DNA from: Spiribacter roseus
GTDB lineage: Bacteria > Pseudomonadota > Gammaproteobacteria > Nitrococcales > Nitrococcaceae
NCBI RefSeq assembly: GCF_002813635.1
Contig: NZ_CP016382.1
Span: forward strand, 124,001 to 188,000
Direction of reading: 5' to 3'
Length of the DNA: 64,000 nt
The notes under the pieces were generated by a model, which saw nothing but the letters and a program-made list of their open reading frames with translations, searched no databases and was not told the origin of the DNA. A program made the translations under genes and the position numbers. Shown here piece by piece: positions 48,209 through 58,128 of this stretch. The first letter of the stretch is position 1. Every line of letters begins with the position of its first letter.

Positions 48209-49699
48209 TCAGGCTCCTTTCTTGATCTGCTCGAACGCGGCGAGGGCGGCCTGACGGCTTTCCTTCAGGTCGACCAGCGGATGTGGGTAATCGATCCCCA
48301 GCGTAACCCCGGCCGCCGCCAGCGCCGCTGCCGGGGCCTGCCACGGGGCGTGACGGTGTTTGGCCGGCAGCCCGGCGAGGGCCGGCAGCCACCGGGCCAC
48401 ATAGGCGCCCTCGGCGTCGAAGCGCTCGCCCTGACGGATCGGGTTGAACACCCGGAAAAACGGCGCGGCATCGGCGCCGCTGCCCGCCACCCACTGCCAG
48501 CCCAGGCTGTTGCTGGCCAGATCCGCATCCACCAGCGTGTCCCAGAACCAGGCCTCGCCGGCCTGCCAGGGCAGGCGCAGGTTCTTGACCAGGAACGAGC
48601 CCACCACCATGCGGACACGATTGTGCATCCAGCCGGTGGCATAGAGCTCGCGCATGCCGGCATCCACCAGCGGGATGCCGGTCTCGCCGCGCTGCCACGC
48701 GCCCAGTAGCTGATCGCCGGGGTCATCCTGCCAAGGGAATGCCGCGAACTGCGGGTTGAGCGGCTCATCGGGAAAGGCCGGGTGATGATAGAGCACATGC
48801 TGGGCGAACTCGCGCCAGCCGATCTCCGAGAGAAACGTCTCGGCGCTCTCGCCGCGGCCGTCTGCGCTGCCGTGCTCCGCGAGCCGGATCTGAACCGCCT
48901 GCCAGACCTGGCGCGGGCCGATTTCACCGTGATGCAGGTGTGGCGAGAGTCGCGAGGTGCCGGCCACGGCGGGTTGCTCGCGGCCGTCGTGATACCCGGC
49001 GAGGGCCTGATCCAGGAAGGCGCTCAGGCGTTGCCCGGCGCCCGCCTCGCCGGGCTGCCAGGTGGCGCGCAGGCCCTCCGCCCAGTCCACCCGGGGCAGC
49101 AGGCCCAGTGCGTCGAGGGCGGCGGTGCGGCCGCGACCCGGGTCCACCGCGCCGGGCAGGGCGTCGGCGCCGGCCGGCGCCGTGAGCGCCGCCGGGATCG
49201 GCAGCGGTGCTGGTGGTTCAGGCTGCTGGCGCCGGCAGGCCCGCCAGAAGGGCGTGAAGGCCTTGTAATCGCCGCCGCTGCCGGTCTGGATGGTCCAGGG
49301 TTCGTGCAGCAGGGCGGCGTTATGGCTGTGCGCCTCGATCCCGTTCGCCTTGAGGGCCTGCTTGACACGGATATCACTCTGTACCCGGGCCGGTTCATAG
49401 AGCCGGTTCCAGTGCACCGCCGTCGCGCCGGTCTCGGCGATCAGCTCGGTCAGTGCCGCAAGGCTGTCGCCGTGGCGGATGATCAGCGTCAGGCCGTGAC
49501 CGGCAAGCGCTTCAGCCAGTGCCTGCAGGCTGTGATGCAGCCACCACTGGCTGGCACCGCCCGGCGCCCAGGCACCGGCCTCGTCCGGGGCATGCACATA
49601 CACCGGGACCACCGGTCGACCCGACCGGGCGGCGGCGTGCAGGGCCGGGTTATCGGCAAGGCGCAGGTCCCGGCGGATCCAGTACAGGGCAGGGTGCAT
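48209..49699 (-). CDS. phrB: Deoxyribodipyrimidine photolyase
   Basis: A 496-residue FAD-dependent photolyase that repairs UV-made pyrimidine dimers with blue light. The N-terminal antenna domain begins [16 protein letters not shown]; the FAD domain has [28 protein letters not shown] and the [20 protein letters not shown] block. It borders an SDR gene divergently and belongs to a cluster often induced by light or singlet oxygen. No MerR-type (LitR) or sigma-E/ChrR regulator is adjacent. Confidence 0.95.
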   Translation of the reverse strand: MHPALYWIRRDLRLADNPALHAAARSGRPVVPVYVHAPDEAGAWAPGGASQWWLHHSLQALAEALAGHGLTLIIRHGDSLAALTELIAETGATAVHWNRLYEPARVQSDIRVKQALKANGIEAHSHNAALLHEPWTIQTGSGGDYKAFTPFWRACRRQQPEPPAPLPIPAALTAPAGADALPGAVDPGRGRTAALDALGLLPRVDWAEGLRATWQPGEAGAGQRLSAFLDQALAGYHDGREQPAVAGTSRLSPHLHHGEIGPRQVWQAVQIRLAEHGSADGRGESAETFLSEIGWREFAQHVLYHHPAFPDEPLNPQFAAFPWQDDPGDQLLGAWQRGETGIPLVDAGMRELYATGWMHNRVRMVVGSFLVKNLRLPWQAGEAWFWDTLVDADLASNSLGWQWVAGSGADAAPFFRVFNPIRQGERFDAEGAYVARWLPALAGLPAKHRHAPWQAPAAALAAAGVTLGIDYPHPLVDLKESRQAALAAFEQIKKGA

Positions 49700-49796
49700 G
49701 GCGCGGCATCCTCTGGTTGGGTGGAGTCGTTGGCCAGCCGTGGCTGTCTGAGCCCATAATTGTACTCAACCGTCCAACCGGGGGCACAGGAAAAGC
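49700..49796. promoter_or_regulatory. Divergent phrB / SDR promoter region
   Basis: This 97-base gap must hold promoters in both directions. On the minus strand TACAAT occurs around 49766-49761 as a possible phrB -10 element without a good -35, as expected for an activator-dependent or alternative-sigma promoter. On the plus strand CAACC is repeated at 49767-49771 and 49775-49779. A specific regulator site cannot be assigned. Confidence 0.35.
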
Positions 49797-50573
49797 ATGA
49801 CCGCAGCAACAACCGAGGGGGGCCGCGTCGCCCTCATCACCGGCGCGAGTGCCGGCATTGGCGAGGCGCTCGCCATCAGACTGGCGCGGGATGGCTGGCA
49901 GGTGGTGGTCAGCGCCCGCCGCGAGGCCGCCCTGCGGGCGATTGGCGAGGCGCACCCCGATATCGCCGGGCGACTGCATCCCTATCCGCTGGATGTCACC
50001 GATCCGGCGGCCTGCGAGCAGGTGTTCGACGCCGTGGAAGCCGAGGTGGGCGAGATCGATACGCTGATCCTCAACGCCGGTGACTACGACCCGATGCCCC
50101 TCGACGACTTTGACCCGGCGGTTTTCCGGCGCCTGGCCGAGGTTAATTACCTAGGCACCGTCAATGGCGTGGGGGCGGCGCTGGCGCGGATGCGGCCGCG
50201 CGGCCGCGGCCAGATTCTGGTGACCGCCAGCCTGTCCGCCTATCGCGGGCTGCCGCAGGCGGCGCCCTACGGTGCCAGCAAGGCGGCGGTGCTCAACATG
50301 GCCGAGTCCCTGCGCCCGGCGCTCGAGGGTACCGGCGTGACCCTGCGGGTGATCAACGCGGGGTTCGTCAAAACCCGCCTGACCGAGAAAAACCGCTTCC
50401 ATATGCCGCAGCTGATTTCCGCCGAGCGCGCCGCGGAGTATATCCACGACGAGATCGATGACGCCGGCTTCGAGATCGTCTTTCCCAAGCGCTTCGGCTA
50501 CACCCTCAAGCTGCTGCGGCTGCTGCCCTACAAGCTCTACTTTGCGCTGACCCGGCGCATGGTGCAGTCGTGA
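49797..50573 (+). CDS. Short-chain dehydrogenase/reductase
   Basis: A 258-residue classical SDR oxidoreductase. The cofactor motif is ITGASAGIGEALAIRLA, the NAG variant is LILNAGDYDP, and the active-site Ser/Tyr/Lys are in TASLSAYRGLPQAAPYGASKAAV. The substrate is unknown; homologues in this photolyase-linked cluster are undefined. AGGAAA precedes the ATG. The stop overlaps the next gene (GTGA). Confidence 0.9.
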   Translation: MTAATTEGGRVALITGASAGIGEALAIRLARDGWQVVVSARREAALRAIGEAHPDIAGRLHPYPLDVTDPAACEQVFDAVEAEVGEIDTLILNAGDYDPMPLDDFDPAVFRRLAEVNYLGTVNGVGAALARMRPRGRGQILVTASLSAYRGLPQAAPYGASKAAVLNMAESLRPALEGTGVTLRVINAGFVKTRLTEKNRFHMPQLISAERAAEYIHDEIDDAGFEIVFPKRFGYTLKLLRLLPYKLYFALTRRMVQS

Positions 50574-50998
50574 CGGCCCTCGAGCGCTATGGCGCGTTCT
50601 TTGCCGCGATGCAGCCGGCGGATCTGGATCGGCTGGACGCGGTGTTCGTCGAGAACGCGCGGTTTCGTGATCCCTTCAATGAAGTCGAGGGCCTGGCGGG
50701 GATCCGGGCGGTGTTCGAGCATATGTATGCCAACTGCGCGGCCGCCCGCTTCGAGGTGCTGGAAACCGTGGGTGAGGGGGCGACGGGCTATCTGCGCTGG
50801 CGCTTTCATTTTCGCCTCAAGCGTGACCGTCACGACCGCCGCCCCATCGATGGCGTCTCGCGGGTGGTGCTGGCCGAAGATGGCCGGGTGCGCGAGCACA
50901 TTGATTACTGGGACGCCGCCGGCGAGCTCTATGATCAGTTCCCGGTGCTGGGTGGGCTGATGCGCTGGCTGCGTGCCCGGCTGTCGGTGGACGCATAG
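50570..50998 (+). CDS. SnoaL/NTF2-like protein
   Basis: A 142-residue protein with a cone-shaped NTF2-like fold, judged from ERYGAFFAAMQPADLDRLDA, FRDPFNEVEGLAGI and the C-terminal REHIDYWDAAGEL. Such proteins bind small hydrophobic ligands or act as isomerases, but no function is established here. A GTG start overlaps the SDR stop, so the two are coupled. The last 64 bases overlap the 3' end of the convergent MFS gene. Confidence 0.85.
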   Translation: MTALERYGAFFAAMQPADLDRLDAVFVENARFRDPFNEVEGLAGIRAVFEHMYANCAAARFEVLETVGEGATGYLRWRFHFRLKRDRHDRRPIDGVSRVVLAEDGRVREHIDYWDAAGELYDQFPVLGGLMRWLRARLSVDA

Positions 50999-52299
50999 GC
51001 CTGTTGGGTATCGTGCATCCGCGCCCGCGTCGCCACCTGGGCACGCCGGTCGTGGGGAAAACGCCACATCAGCGCCGTCGCCGCCAGCTTGAAGCCGATG
51101 GGCACGGCGCCATAGAAAAGCGCCAGGGCGAAGGTGCCGTCGCGATCTTCGACCCGGGTTGCATCAAACCCGAACCACTCCAGCAGCGGGAAGGCGATGC
51201 CCACCGCCAGCGCCAGGGCCAGCTTGGTGGCCATGTTCCAGATCCCAAAATACAGCCCCGTGCGCCGGCCGCCGCCGGCGGCGGTATCGATGTCCACCAG
51301 ATCGGCCTGGATGGCCGCCGGCAGGGCCATATCCACCGCCACGCCCACGCCCGAGAGCAGGCAGATGATCAGAAACGCGGTGGTATCCCCCGGCCCCAGA
51401 AACGGCACCGCCGCAAAGATCAGTGACGTCCAGAGCATCGACAGCGCCCAGGCGCGGTGCTTGCCAATGCGCCGCGACAGCCACAGCCAGCCCGGCAGCG
51501 CCGCGATCCCGACCACGAAGTAGACCAGCAGCAGCGGTCCGGTCCAGGCCTCGGCGCGCAGGACATGGATGACAAACAGCGTGAACAGCGATGCGGGCAG
51601 CCCGTTGGCCAGGCCATTCATGACATAGGCGGCCAGCAGCCGCAGGAACGGGCGGTTGTGGCGCAGCAGCTGCCAGCCCTCGCGCCAGCCGACCGAGTGG
51701 GCGGTCAGCCGATACTCCGGCACCCGCCAGAGGGCCAGTGCCACCACCGGCGGCAGCAGCAGGACCAGCAGCCAGGCAAGCCCGGAGAGGGTTTCGGCAT
51801 CGGCGCGGCCGGCCCCCACCAGGGTCGGCCAGGCGATGGCCAGCAGCGTGCCGGCCAGCATGAAGCCCTCGCGGCTGGCGGTCAGGCTGGCGCGCTGGTC
51901 ATAGTCCTCGGACAGCTCTGCGCCCCAGGCGGTGTAGGGCAGCGACATCAGCGTCCAGCCCAGATAGGCGGCCAACCCCCAGCCCAGCAGGTAACCCAGG
52001 CCCACGGCCTCGGGCGGGCGGAACAGCGCCCAGGCGCTGACCAGCAGGATCGGCAGGCCCGCGGCGATCAGCGGCCGACGCCGCCCCCAGCGCGTCTGCA
52101 GACGATCGCCCAGACTGCCGATGAGCGGGTCGGTAACCACATCCCACAGGCGCGCCAGCAACAGCGCGGCGCCCACCGCCGCCAGACCCAGGGTTTCGCC
52201 GTAGAAGCCCGGCAGGAAGACGTACATGGGAACGCCCATGACCGCCAGCGGCACGGCCGGCAGCCCGTAGGTCAGGATCTGGCCGCGGCTCAGGCTCAC
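50935..52299 (-). CDS. MFS transporter of the GPH (MelB-like) family
   Basis: A 454-residue transporter with twelve predicted helices and the MelB-family opening ILTYGLPAVPLAVMGVPMYVFLPGFY-type block (here starting at residue 7) and RLWDVVTDPLIGSLGDR. Members linked to cfa/DUF1365/photolyase clusters have no known substrate; lipid or carotenoid-like cargo is only a guess. The GTG at 52299 overlaps the cfa stop (GTGA). Its C-terminus is antisense to the SnoaL-like gene. Confidence 0.88.
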   Translation of the reverse strand: MSLSRGQILTYGLPAVPLAVMGVPMYVFLPGFYGETLGLAAVGAALLLARLWDVVTDPLIGSLGDRLQTRWGRRRPLIAAGLPILLVSAWALFRPPEAVGLGYLLGWGLAAYLGWTLMSLPYTAWGAELSEDYDQRASLTASREGFMLAGTLLAIAWPTLVGAGRADAETLSGLAWLLVLLLPPVVALALWRVPEYRLTAHSVGWREGWQLLRHNRPFLRLLAAYVMNGLANGLPASLFTLFVIHVLRAEAWTGPLLLVYFVVGIAALPGWLWLSRRIGKHRAWALSMLWTSLIFAAVPFLGPGDTTAFLIICLLSGVGVAVDMALPAAIQADLVDIDTAAGGGRRTGLYFGIWNMATKLALALAVGIAFPLLEWFGFDATRVEDRDGTFALALFYGAVPIGFKLAATALMWRFPHDRRAQVATRARMHDTQQAYASTDSRARSQRISPPSTGN

Positions 52300-53510
52300 G
52301 GCCGGCGCAGCAGCAGGCGCTTGACGTCGATGCTGCCGGTGCGGAACCCCGCGTAGCAGTAGGCCAGGTAGTAACGCCACATGTTGATGAAGTGATCATC
52401 AAAGCCCAGCTGCCGGATCTGCGGGAGGGCCTGGACGAAGCGCGCGTCCCACTGCAGCAGGGTGGTGGCATAGTGCTGGCCGAGGCCGGTGGACTCGACC
52501 ACCGCCAGTCCGCCGCGGTTGCTCTCCTCGGCCAGCCGCTGCGGGGTGGGCAGCATGCCGCCGGGAAAGATGTACCGCTGGATGAAGTCCGGCCGCCGGC
52601 GATAGTCCTCGAACCGATCCTCGGCGATGGTGATGCCGTGCAGGCCGATCCGCCCCCCGGGCCGGACCCGGTCGTGGAGCATGCGGAAATAGGCCGGCCA
52701 GTAGTCTTCGCCCACCGCCTCGAGCATCTCGATGGAGACCGCGTGATCAAACCGCCCGCGGGTGTCGCGATAGTCCTCGAGCCGCAGGTCGACCCATTCC
52801 GCGAGGCCCGCCTCGGCGATCTGGCGCCGCGCCCAGGCGAGCTGTTCGGTGGACAGCGTCAGGCCGGTGACCTTGATGCCACGCCGCGCCGCCGCCATCG
52901 CGAACCCGCCCCAGCCGCAGCCGATCTCGAGGATATGCTCGCCGGGCTGCGCGCCCAGGGTGTCGAGGAGCTGGTCGTATTTGTTGCGCTGGGCCTCGGC
53001 GAGGGACTGCCCCGGGTGATCGAAGATCGCCGCGGAATAGGTCATGGTCTCGTCAAGCCAGTGGCGGTAGAACTCGTTGCCCAGGTCATAGTGCGCGGCG
53101 ATGTTGCGCCGGCTCCCGCGCTGGGTGTTGCGCCGCCCGCGGTGGTGCAGCGACAGACGCAGACGGTGCAGCCAGGACGGTTCCATGCGCTGCTGGAAGG
53201 CGTCCTCGTTGACCAGCATGAGCTCGAGCAGATGCGCGGTGTCGGGGCTGGACCACTCGCCGGCCATGTAGCTTTCGGCAAAGCCCACCGAGCCGCGGGT
53301 GGCGATGCGGGCCACCATCCGCGCCGGGCGGTGCAGCCGCAGCGTGCCCGTGGGCCCCGCCTCGCCGCCCTGGATGACGAAGGCGTCGCCGTTGGGCATC
53401 CGGCCTTCCATGCGGCCGCGGCGCAGGCGCGCGAACCACCCCAGCAGGATGCGGCCGGCAAGCGGCAGCGGCGACGGCAGATCGATCATCGATTGCTGCT
53501 GACTCGTCAT
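52296..53510 (-). CDS. cfa: Cyclopropane-fatty-acyl-phospholipid synthase family methyltransferase
   Basis: A 404-residue SAM-dependent enzyme acting on unsaturated acyl chains of membrane phospholipids. SAM-binding HILEIGCGWGGFAMAAARRG and the family blocks LDETMTYSAAIF, GRFDHAVSIEMLEAVGEDYW and FIQRYIFPGGMLPT are present. Besides cyclopropanation, relatives in such clusters can methylate fatty acids, including steps toward furan fatty acids. It overlaps both the DUF1365 and MFS genes. Confidence 0.93.
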   Translation of the reverse strand: MTSQQQSMIDLPSPLPLAGRILLGWFARLRRGRMEGRMPNGDAFVIQGGEAGPTGTLRLHRPARMVARIATRGSVGFAESYMAGEWSSPDTAHLLELMLVNEDAFQQRMEPSWLHRLRLSLHHRGRRNTQRGSRRNIAAHYDLGNEFYRHWLDETMTYSAAIFDHPGQSLAEAQRNKYDQLLDTLGAQPGEHILEIGCGWGGFAMAAARRGIKVTGLTLSTEQLAWARRQIAEAGLAEWVDLRLEDYRDTRGRFDHAVSIEMLEAVGEDYWPAYFRMLHDRVRPGGRIGLHGITIAEDRFEDYRRRPDFIQRYIFPGGMLPTPQRLAEESNRGGLAVVESTGLGQHYATTLLQWDARFVQALPQIRQLGFDDHFINMWRYYLAYCYAGFRTGSIDVKRLLLRRP

Positions 53511-54289
53511 TGACTGATCTCCGAATCCGGCGGCGCCGGTCTGCGGTGGAAACGTCCGCCCCGGAGCCAGATTTTCAGGGCCTGCCAGTGAATGGCAGTG
53601 ATCACTTTCAGGGTCATCAAGGGTACCGTCACGGCGATGCGGAGCAAGCCCAGATCGCCGCCCCGCCGGCGCTCACCGGTCTGTACCGCGATCAGCGCCG
53701 GTGTCTCGGGCTGCTCGGCGCTGTGCCAGTTCACGGTGGCGCCATAGCGCTCGCCCGGCGCCTGAAGGCGGAAGCGGTAGTGACCGTTCCGCGGCAGGAA
53801 CGGCGAGACATGGAAAACCTTGTGGGCGCGGTCGTGCAGGCGCTCGGACAGCGCCGCGCCCTGGTCGTGGATGAGGTAGCCATGCCATTCACCGAAGGTG
53901 TTCCGCACCTCGGCCAGCACCGCGCGCAGGCTGCCGTCGGCGTGCCGGCAGTACCACAGTGACAGGGGATTGAAGACATACCCCAGGACCCGCGGGTAGC
54001 ACAGCAGCTGCACGCGCCCGCCCGCGAGGTCGATGCCCGCCTCGGCCAGCCGCGCGTCAATCCAGGGCCGCAGCGGCGAGCCATCCTTGGGCCCGTGATC
54101 GCGGTCGCGGAACCCGATCAGGTTGAAGCGGTTATACGAGAACAGCCGATGGCGCCGGTCCGCCTCATCCAGCCGGTCGATATCCAGCAACAGGCTGAAC
54201 ACCCGATAGCGGAACCGGTACAACGGGGCGATGCGGCGCTCGTGGAAGAGCCGGCCGGCATACAGGGTGAGCGCGTCGTCGGCGCTCAT
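53507..54289 (-). CDS. DUF1365 protein
   Basis: A 260-residue protein of the DUF1365 family. Typical stretches are LYAGRLFHERRIAPLYRFRY, LFSYNRFNLIGFRDRDHG and GYVFNPLSLWYCRHADGS. The family is nearly always encoded between a cfa homologue and an FAD-dependent amine-oxidase-like protein and is functionally undefined, though a lipid-related role is assumed. It overlaps both neighbours by four bases. Confidence 0.92.
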   Translation of the reverse strand: MSADDALTLYAGRLFHERRIAPLYRFRYRVFSLLLDIDRLDEADRRHRLFSYNRFNLIGFRDRDHGPKDGSPLRPWIDARLAEAGIDLAGGRVQLLCYPRVLGYVFNPLSLWYCRHADGSLRAVLAEVRNTFGEWHGYLIHDQGAALSERLHDRAHKVFHVSPFLPRNGHYRFRLQAPGERYGATVNWHSAEQPETPALIAVQTGERRRGGDLGLLRIAVTVPLMTLKVITAIHWQALKIWLRGGRFHRRPAPPDSEISQ

Positions 54290-55584
54290 GCCACCGCGTC
54301 TCGCTGCCAGGGCGCGGGGGCGCCGAGGCGCTCGGCCACCCGCACCGCGCTGGCGAGGGCGTCTTCGTGGAAACCATAGCCATGGTAGCTGCCGCAGTAC
54401 CAGAGCCGATCATTGCCCTGGAGGTTGCCCAGTCCGGCCTGTGCGGCGATGGCATCGCGGTCGAACACCGGATGGTCGTAGGTCTGTTGCTGGATGACGC
54501 TCGCCGGCCGCGGGGTCTCGAGCGGGTTCAGCGTCACGAAGACATCGGTGTCAGTGGGCAGGGATTGCAGTCGGTTCATCCAGTAGGTCACGGAAACGGG
54601 TCGTGTCCCGTCGACGCTTTCAGTGGTCAGATGGTTCCACGATGACCAGACGGCGCGGCGTCGGGGCATCAGCTGCGCATCGGTATGCAGAAACGCCTCG
54701 TTCATCTGGTAGCGGAACGCACTTAGCAGCCGCGCCTCGTCATCGCGCGGGGCATCGAGCATGGCCAGGCTCTGGTCGCCGTGCGCGGCCAGCACCACCT
54801 CATCGAAGGTACCCAGGTCGCCACCGGGGCCTGCCAGGCGCACCCCCGCGTCCGTGCGCTGGACCGAGCCCACGGGGGTCCCGGTGTGGATATGCGCGAT
54901 GGCCGGACGCAGGCGCTCGAGGTATTCGCGGCTGCCACCCGCTACGGTCCGCCACTGCGGCCGGTCCTTGAGCTGGATCAGGCCGTGGTTGTAGAAAAAC
55001 TGCAGAAACGAGCGCGCCGGAAAGGCCAGCATCACGTCCTGCGGGCAGGACCAGATCGCGGCACTCATGGGCAGCAGATAGTAGCGCCGGAACGCCTCGC
55101 CCATGCCCAGCTCGTCGAGCAGCGCGCCCAGGCTGATGTCATCGCCGCGGGTACCGTCCGTCAGGCGCTCGTGGGCGGCTTTGTTAAAGCGCAGGATGTC
55201 GCGCACCATGCCCAGAAAACGCGGGCGGATCAGATTGCGGCGCTGGGCGAACAGGGTGCCGAGCCCGCTGCCGGCATATTCCAGGTCGATATCGCGGGCG
55301 GCGAAGGCGAACGACATGTTCGAGTCAAGGGTCGCCACCGCGAGATGCTCGAACAGCGCCTTCAGCTGCGGGTAGTTGGGCTCGTTATAGACGATGAAGC
55401 CGGTATCCACCGGCACCCGGCCCTCCGGCAGGTCGCAGTCCACCGTATGGCTGTGGCCGCCGAGCCGGTCCGAGGCCTCGAAAAGCGTCACCTCATAGCG
55501 TTGCGAGAGCATCCAGGCGGCGCTGATGCCCGCAACGCCGCTCCCCACCACCGCGATTCTCCGAGATTGCATGCAATGACTCAC
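54286..55584 (-). CDS. FAD-dependent oxidoreductase (amine oxidase / desaturase-like)
   Basis: A 432-residue flavoprotein with an N-terminal dinucleotide-binding motif, IAVVGSGVAGISAAWML, and VPVDTGFIVYNEPNYPQL, typical of the family linked to DUF1365 and cfa. The C-terminus has LWYCGSYHGYGFHEDAL, closing the FAD site. Members are proposed to oxidise or desaturate acyl chains. GTG at 55584 or ATG at 55572 may be the start; neither has a strong ribosome-binding site. It heads the minus-strand FAD-DUF1365-cfa-MFS operon. Confidence 0.9.
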   Translation of the reverse strand: MSHCMQSRRIAVVGSGVAGISAAWMLSQRYEVTLFEASDRLGGHSHTVDCDLPEGRVPVDTGFIVYNEPNYPQLKALFEHLAVATLDSNMSFAFAARDIDLEYAGSGLGTLFAQRRNLIRPRFLGMVRDILRFNKAAHERLTDGTRGDDISLGALLDELGMGEAFRRYYLLPMSAAIWSCPQDVMLAFPARSFLQFFYNHGLIQLKDRPQWRTVAGGSREYLERLRPAIAHIHTGTPVGSVQRTDAGVRLAGPGGDLGTFDEVVLAAHGDQSLAMLDAPRDDEARLLSAFRYQMNEAFLHTDAQLMPRRRAVWSSWNHLTTESVDGTRPVSVTYWMNRLQSLPTDTDVFVTLNPLETPRPASVIQQQTYDHPVFDRDAIAAQAGLGNLQGNDRLWYCGSYHGYGFHEDALASAVRVAERLGAPAPWQRDAVA

Positions 55585-55640
55585 TGTTGTCTGAAGCGCT
55601 ATATTCTACAGCCTTTGGCCGGAAGACACCGGAGTAGACC

Positions 55641-56153
55641 GTGACCGAACCCCGTGAATTCACCCCGCTCAGTGTGGCGGTGCTGACGGTCTCCGACACG
55701 CGCACCGTGGCGGACGACCGATCCGGGCAGACCCTGCGCGAGCTGGCGGCGGCCGATGGCCATCGAATCGCCGACCACCGGATCGTCACCGACGACCGCT
55801 ACGCCATTCGTGCCGTGGTCTCGGCGTGGATCGCCGATCCCGGCGTTCACGCGGTGATCTGCACCGGCGGGACCGGGTTTTCGCAGCGGGACGTGACCCC
55901 GGAGGCCATCGAGGTGCTGTTCGATCGCACCATCCCCGGCTTTGGCGAGCGGTTTCGACAGCTCTCCCACGCCAGCGTCGGCAGCTCGACGCTGCAGTCG
56001 CGGGCGCTGGCCGGTATCGCCAACCGCACCCTGGTGGTGGCGCTGCCGGGCTCGACCGGCGCCTGCCGGGATGGCTGGTCGGGACTGCTCAGCGAGCAGC
56101 TCGATGTTACCCACCGCCCCTGCAACCTGGCGGAACTGGCGCTGGGACTGTGA
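55641..56153 (+). CDS. moaB: Molybdenum cofactor biosynthesis protein MoaB
   Basis: A 170-residue MogA/MoaB-family protein that adenylylates or otherwise processes molybdopterin. The [18 protein letters not shown] motif and the C-terminal [24 protein letters not shown] are diagnostic. The GTG start has CGGAG about eight bases upstream. It is divergent from the FAD oxidoreductase and coupled to a TetR gene; no other moa genes are nearby. Confidence 0.94.
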   Translation: MTEPREFTPLSVAVLTVSDTRTVADDRSGQTLRELAAADGHRIADHRIVTDDRYAIRAVVSAWIADPGVHAVICTGGTGFSQRDVTPEAIEVLFDRTIPGFGERFRQLSHASVGSSTLQSRALAGIANRTLVVALPGSTGACRDGWSGLLSEQLDVTHRPCNLAELALGL

Positions 56154-56749
56154 GCGGGACGCCGCCCCAGGCCCGCCCGCGTGGCGAAATGCGGCGGCGG
56201 ATTCTGCGTCTCGCCGGTGAATGGCTGCAGACCCGCGGCTATCACGGCTTCAGCTTTGGCCAGCTGGCCGAGGCGCTGGAGGTGGGCAGCAGCGCCATTC
56301 ACTATCACTTTCCGGCCAAGGCGGATCTCGCCACCGCGCTATTTCGCCAGTATCGCGAGGACCTCGTCAGGTGGTGCCAGCAGATGAGCGCGAGCCCGCT
56401 GGAGGCCAGCGAGCAGATCGAGCGGTTTCTGGACCTGGAGGCCCGCCACCTCGATGACCAGCGCGTCTGCCCGCTGGGGGTGGCGGCGGTGGAGTACGCC
56501 AGCCTGCCCGCCGGTGCCTGCGCCGAGGCCGAGGGCCTGCGCGACGATCTGCTCGAATGGCTGGCGGCCACCCTGGACGCCGGGCGCAGGGCCGGCACGC
56601 TGGAGTTTCCGGGCTCGGCCCGCGATCAGGCCCGGGTGGTGATGGCGGCCGCCCAGGGCGGTCTGCAGCTGGCCCGGCTGCACGGTCGTGGCGACTTTGC
56701 GGCCGTCCGCCGGGCGCTGCTGGCCAACCTCGCGGGCAGCAGCGTCTAG
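56150..56749 (+). CDS. TetR/AcrR family transcriptional regulator
   Basis: A 199-residue repressor-type protein. The N-terminal helix-turn-helix is [20 protein letters not shown] followed by [13 protein letters not shown], a classical TetR signature; the C-terminal domain resembles the YcdC/AcuR-like group. The ligand and targets are unknown. The GTG at 56150 overlaps the moaB stop. It might act on the photolyase/cfa cluster or on itself; nothing in the sequence proves either. Confidence 0.88.
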   Translation: MSGTPPQARPRGEMRRRILRLAGEWLQTRGYHGFSFGQLAEALEVGSSAIHYHFPAKADLATALFRQYREDLVRWCQQMSASPLEASEQIERFLDLEARHLDDQRVCPLGVAAVEYASLPAGACAEAEGLRDDLLEWLAATLDAGRRAGTLEFPGSARDQARVVMAAAQGGLQLARLHGRGDFAAVRRALLANLAGSSV

Positions 56750-56776
56750 GCCCGGCTTCTGCTAGCATTCCCGGCC

Positions 56777-57451
56777 ATGAATGATCTGATTATCGCCCCC
56801 TCGATCCTCGCCGCCGACCTCGCCCGTCTGGGCGACGAGGTGGACCAGGTGATCCGCGCCGGTGCCGACTGGGTCCACTTTGATGTCATGGACAACCACT
56901 ACGTGCCCAACCTGAGCTTTGGGCCGGTGGTCTGCCAGGCCCTGCGCCGGCATGGCATCAAGGCGCCCATCGATGTCCACCTGATGGTCAGTCCGGTGGA
57001 TCGCATCATCCCCGACTTCGCCGCCGCCGGCGCCGACCTGATCAGCTTTCACCCCGAGGCCTCGGCGCATGTCGACCGCAGCCTGCAGCTGATCCGCGAC
57101 CAGGGCTGCCAGACCGGGCTGGTGTTCAACCCCGCGACCCCGCTGGATGCCCTGCGCTATGTCATCGACAAGGTCGACCTGATCCTGCTGATGTCGGTGA
57201 ACCCCGGGTTCGGCGGCCAGCAGTTCCTGCCGGTCACCCTCGAGAAGCTGCGCGAGGCCCGGGCGCTGATTGATGCGCAATCGCGCCCGATTCGCCTGGA
57301 GGTGGACGGCGGTGTCGGCCCGGATAACATCGAAGCGGTGGTCGCCGCAGGTGCCGATACCGTGGTCGCCGGCTCGGCGATCTTCGGCCAGCCGGACTAT
57401 GCCGCGGTGATCGACACCCTGCGCCAGCGGGCCGCCCGGGCGGCGTCATGA
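56777..57451 (+). CDS. rpe: Ribulose-phosphate 3-epimerase
   Basis: A 224-residue TIM-barrel metalloenzyme of the pentose phosphate pathway. The N-terminal [20 protein letters not shown], the metal-binding [30 protein letters not shown] and [12 protein letters not shown] blocks are all intact. It starts the rpe-gph-trpE unit, a conserved order in gammaproteobacteria, and overlaps gph (ATGA). Confidence 0.97.
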   Translation: MNDLIIAPSILAADLARLGDEVDQVIRAGADWVHFDVMDNHYVPNLSFGPVVCQALRRHGIKAPIDVHLMVSPVDRIIPDFAAAGADLISFHPEASAHVDRSLQLIRDQGCQTGLVFNPATPLDALRYVIDKVDLILLMSVNPGFGGQQFLPVTLEKLREARALIDAQSRPIRLEVDGGVGPDNIEAVVAAGADTVVAGSAIFGQPDYAAVIDTLRQRAARAAS

Positions 57452-58128
57452 AGCCGCTGCAAGCCGGCGGCCTGCTGTTCGACCTTGACGGCACGCTGGT
57501 GGACAGCGCCCCGGATCTGGCCACCGCGGTCAACCACAGCCTCGCCGATCTGGGCCATGCCGCGCTGAGCGAGACCCGGGTGCGGCAGTGGATTGGTGAT
57601 GGCGCCCGCCGGCTGGTGGCCCGGGCGATCGCGGGTCGACGCGACATTGATGCCGAGCCGCCGGAAACCGAGGCCGCGCTGGCGCGGTTTTTCGTCCACT
57701 ACCACGACTGTCTGTGCGATCGCAGTCAGCTGTACCCCGGAGTCCGCGACGGGCTTGATCGCCTCCGGGCGCTGGGCCGCCCGATGGCGGTGGTCACCAA
57801 CAAGCCGGCGGCGTTCACCGGGCCGCTGCTCGAGGCGCTGGGCATCGCCGGGTATTTCGCGGCGACGGTCAGCGGCGACACGCTGGGGGTCAAAAAGCCC
57901 GACCCCGCGCCCCTGATCCATGCCGCCGATCAGCTTGGGGTGGCCGTCGGCGACTGCCTGTATGTGGGTGATTCCGCTGCTGACCAGGGGGCCGCCGCGG
58001 CGGCGGGCATGCCGCTGGTGCGGGTGCCTTACGGTTATCCCGGCGACGATGCTATCTTCGCCGATCACCCAGCGGCGATGACGCTGACCATCGACCAGCT
58101 CGCAACAGGGCTCACGAACGCATCATGA
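57448..58128 (+). CDS. gph: Phosphoglycolate phosphatase
   Basis: A 226-residue HAD-superfamily hydrolase that removes phosphate from 2-phosphoglycolate, a by-product of DNA repair and oxygenase side reactions. The nucleophile motif [16 protein letters not shown], motif II around [10 protein letters not shown], and the C-terminal [17 protein letters not shown] are visible. It overlaps rpe and trpE by four bases each. Confidence 0.95.
   Translation: MKPLQAGGLLFDLDGTLVDSAPDLATAVNHSLADLGHAALSETRVRQWIGDGARRLVARAIAGRRDIDAEPPETEAALARFFVHYHDCLCDRSQLYPGVRDGLDRLRALGRPMAVVTNKPAAFTGPLLEALGIAGYFAATVSGDTLGVKKPDPAPLIHAADQLGVAVGDCLYVGDSAADQGAAAAAGMPLVRVPYGYPGDDAIFADHPAAMTLTIDQLATGLTNAS

Noticed and set aside
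57997..58124. trp leader peptide / attenuator before trpE
   Set aside because: trpE starts inside the gph stop codon, leaving no leader, and no Trp-codon run is seen.
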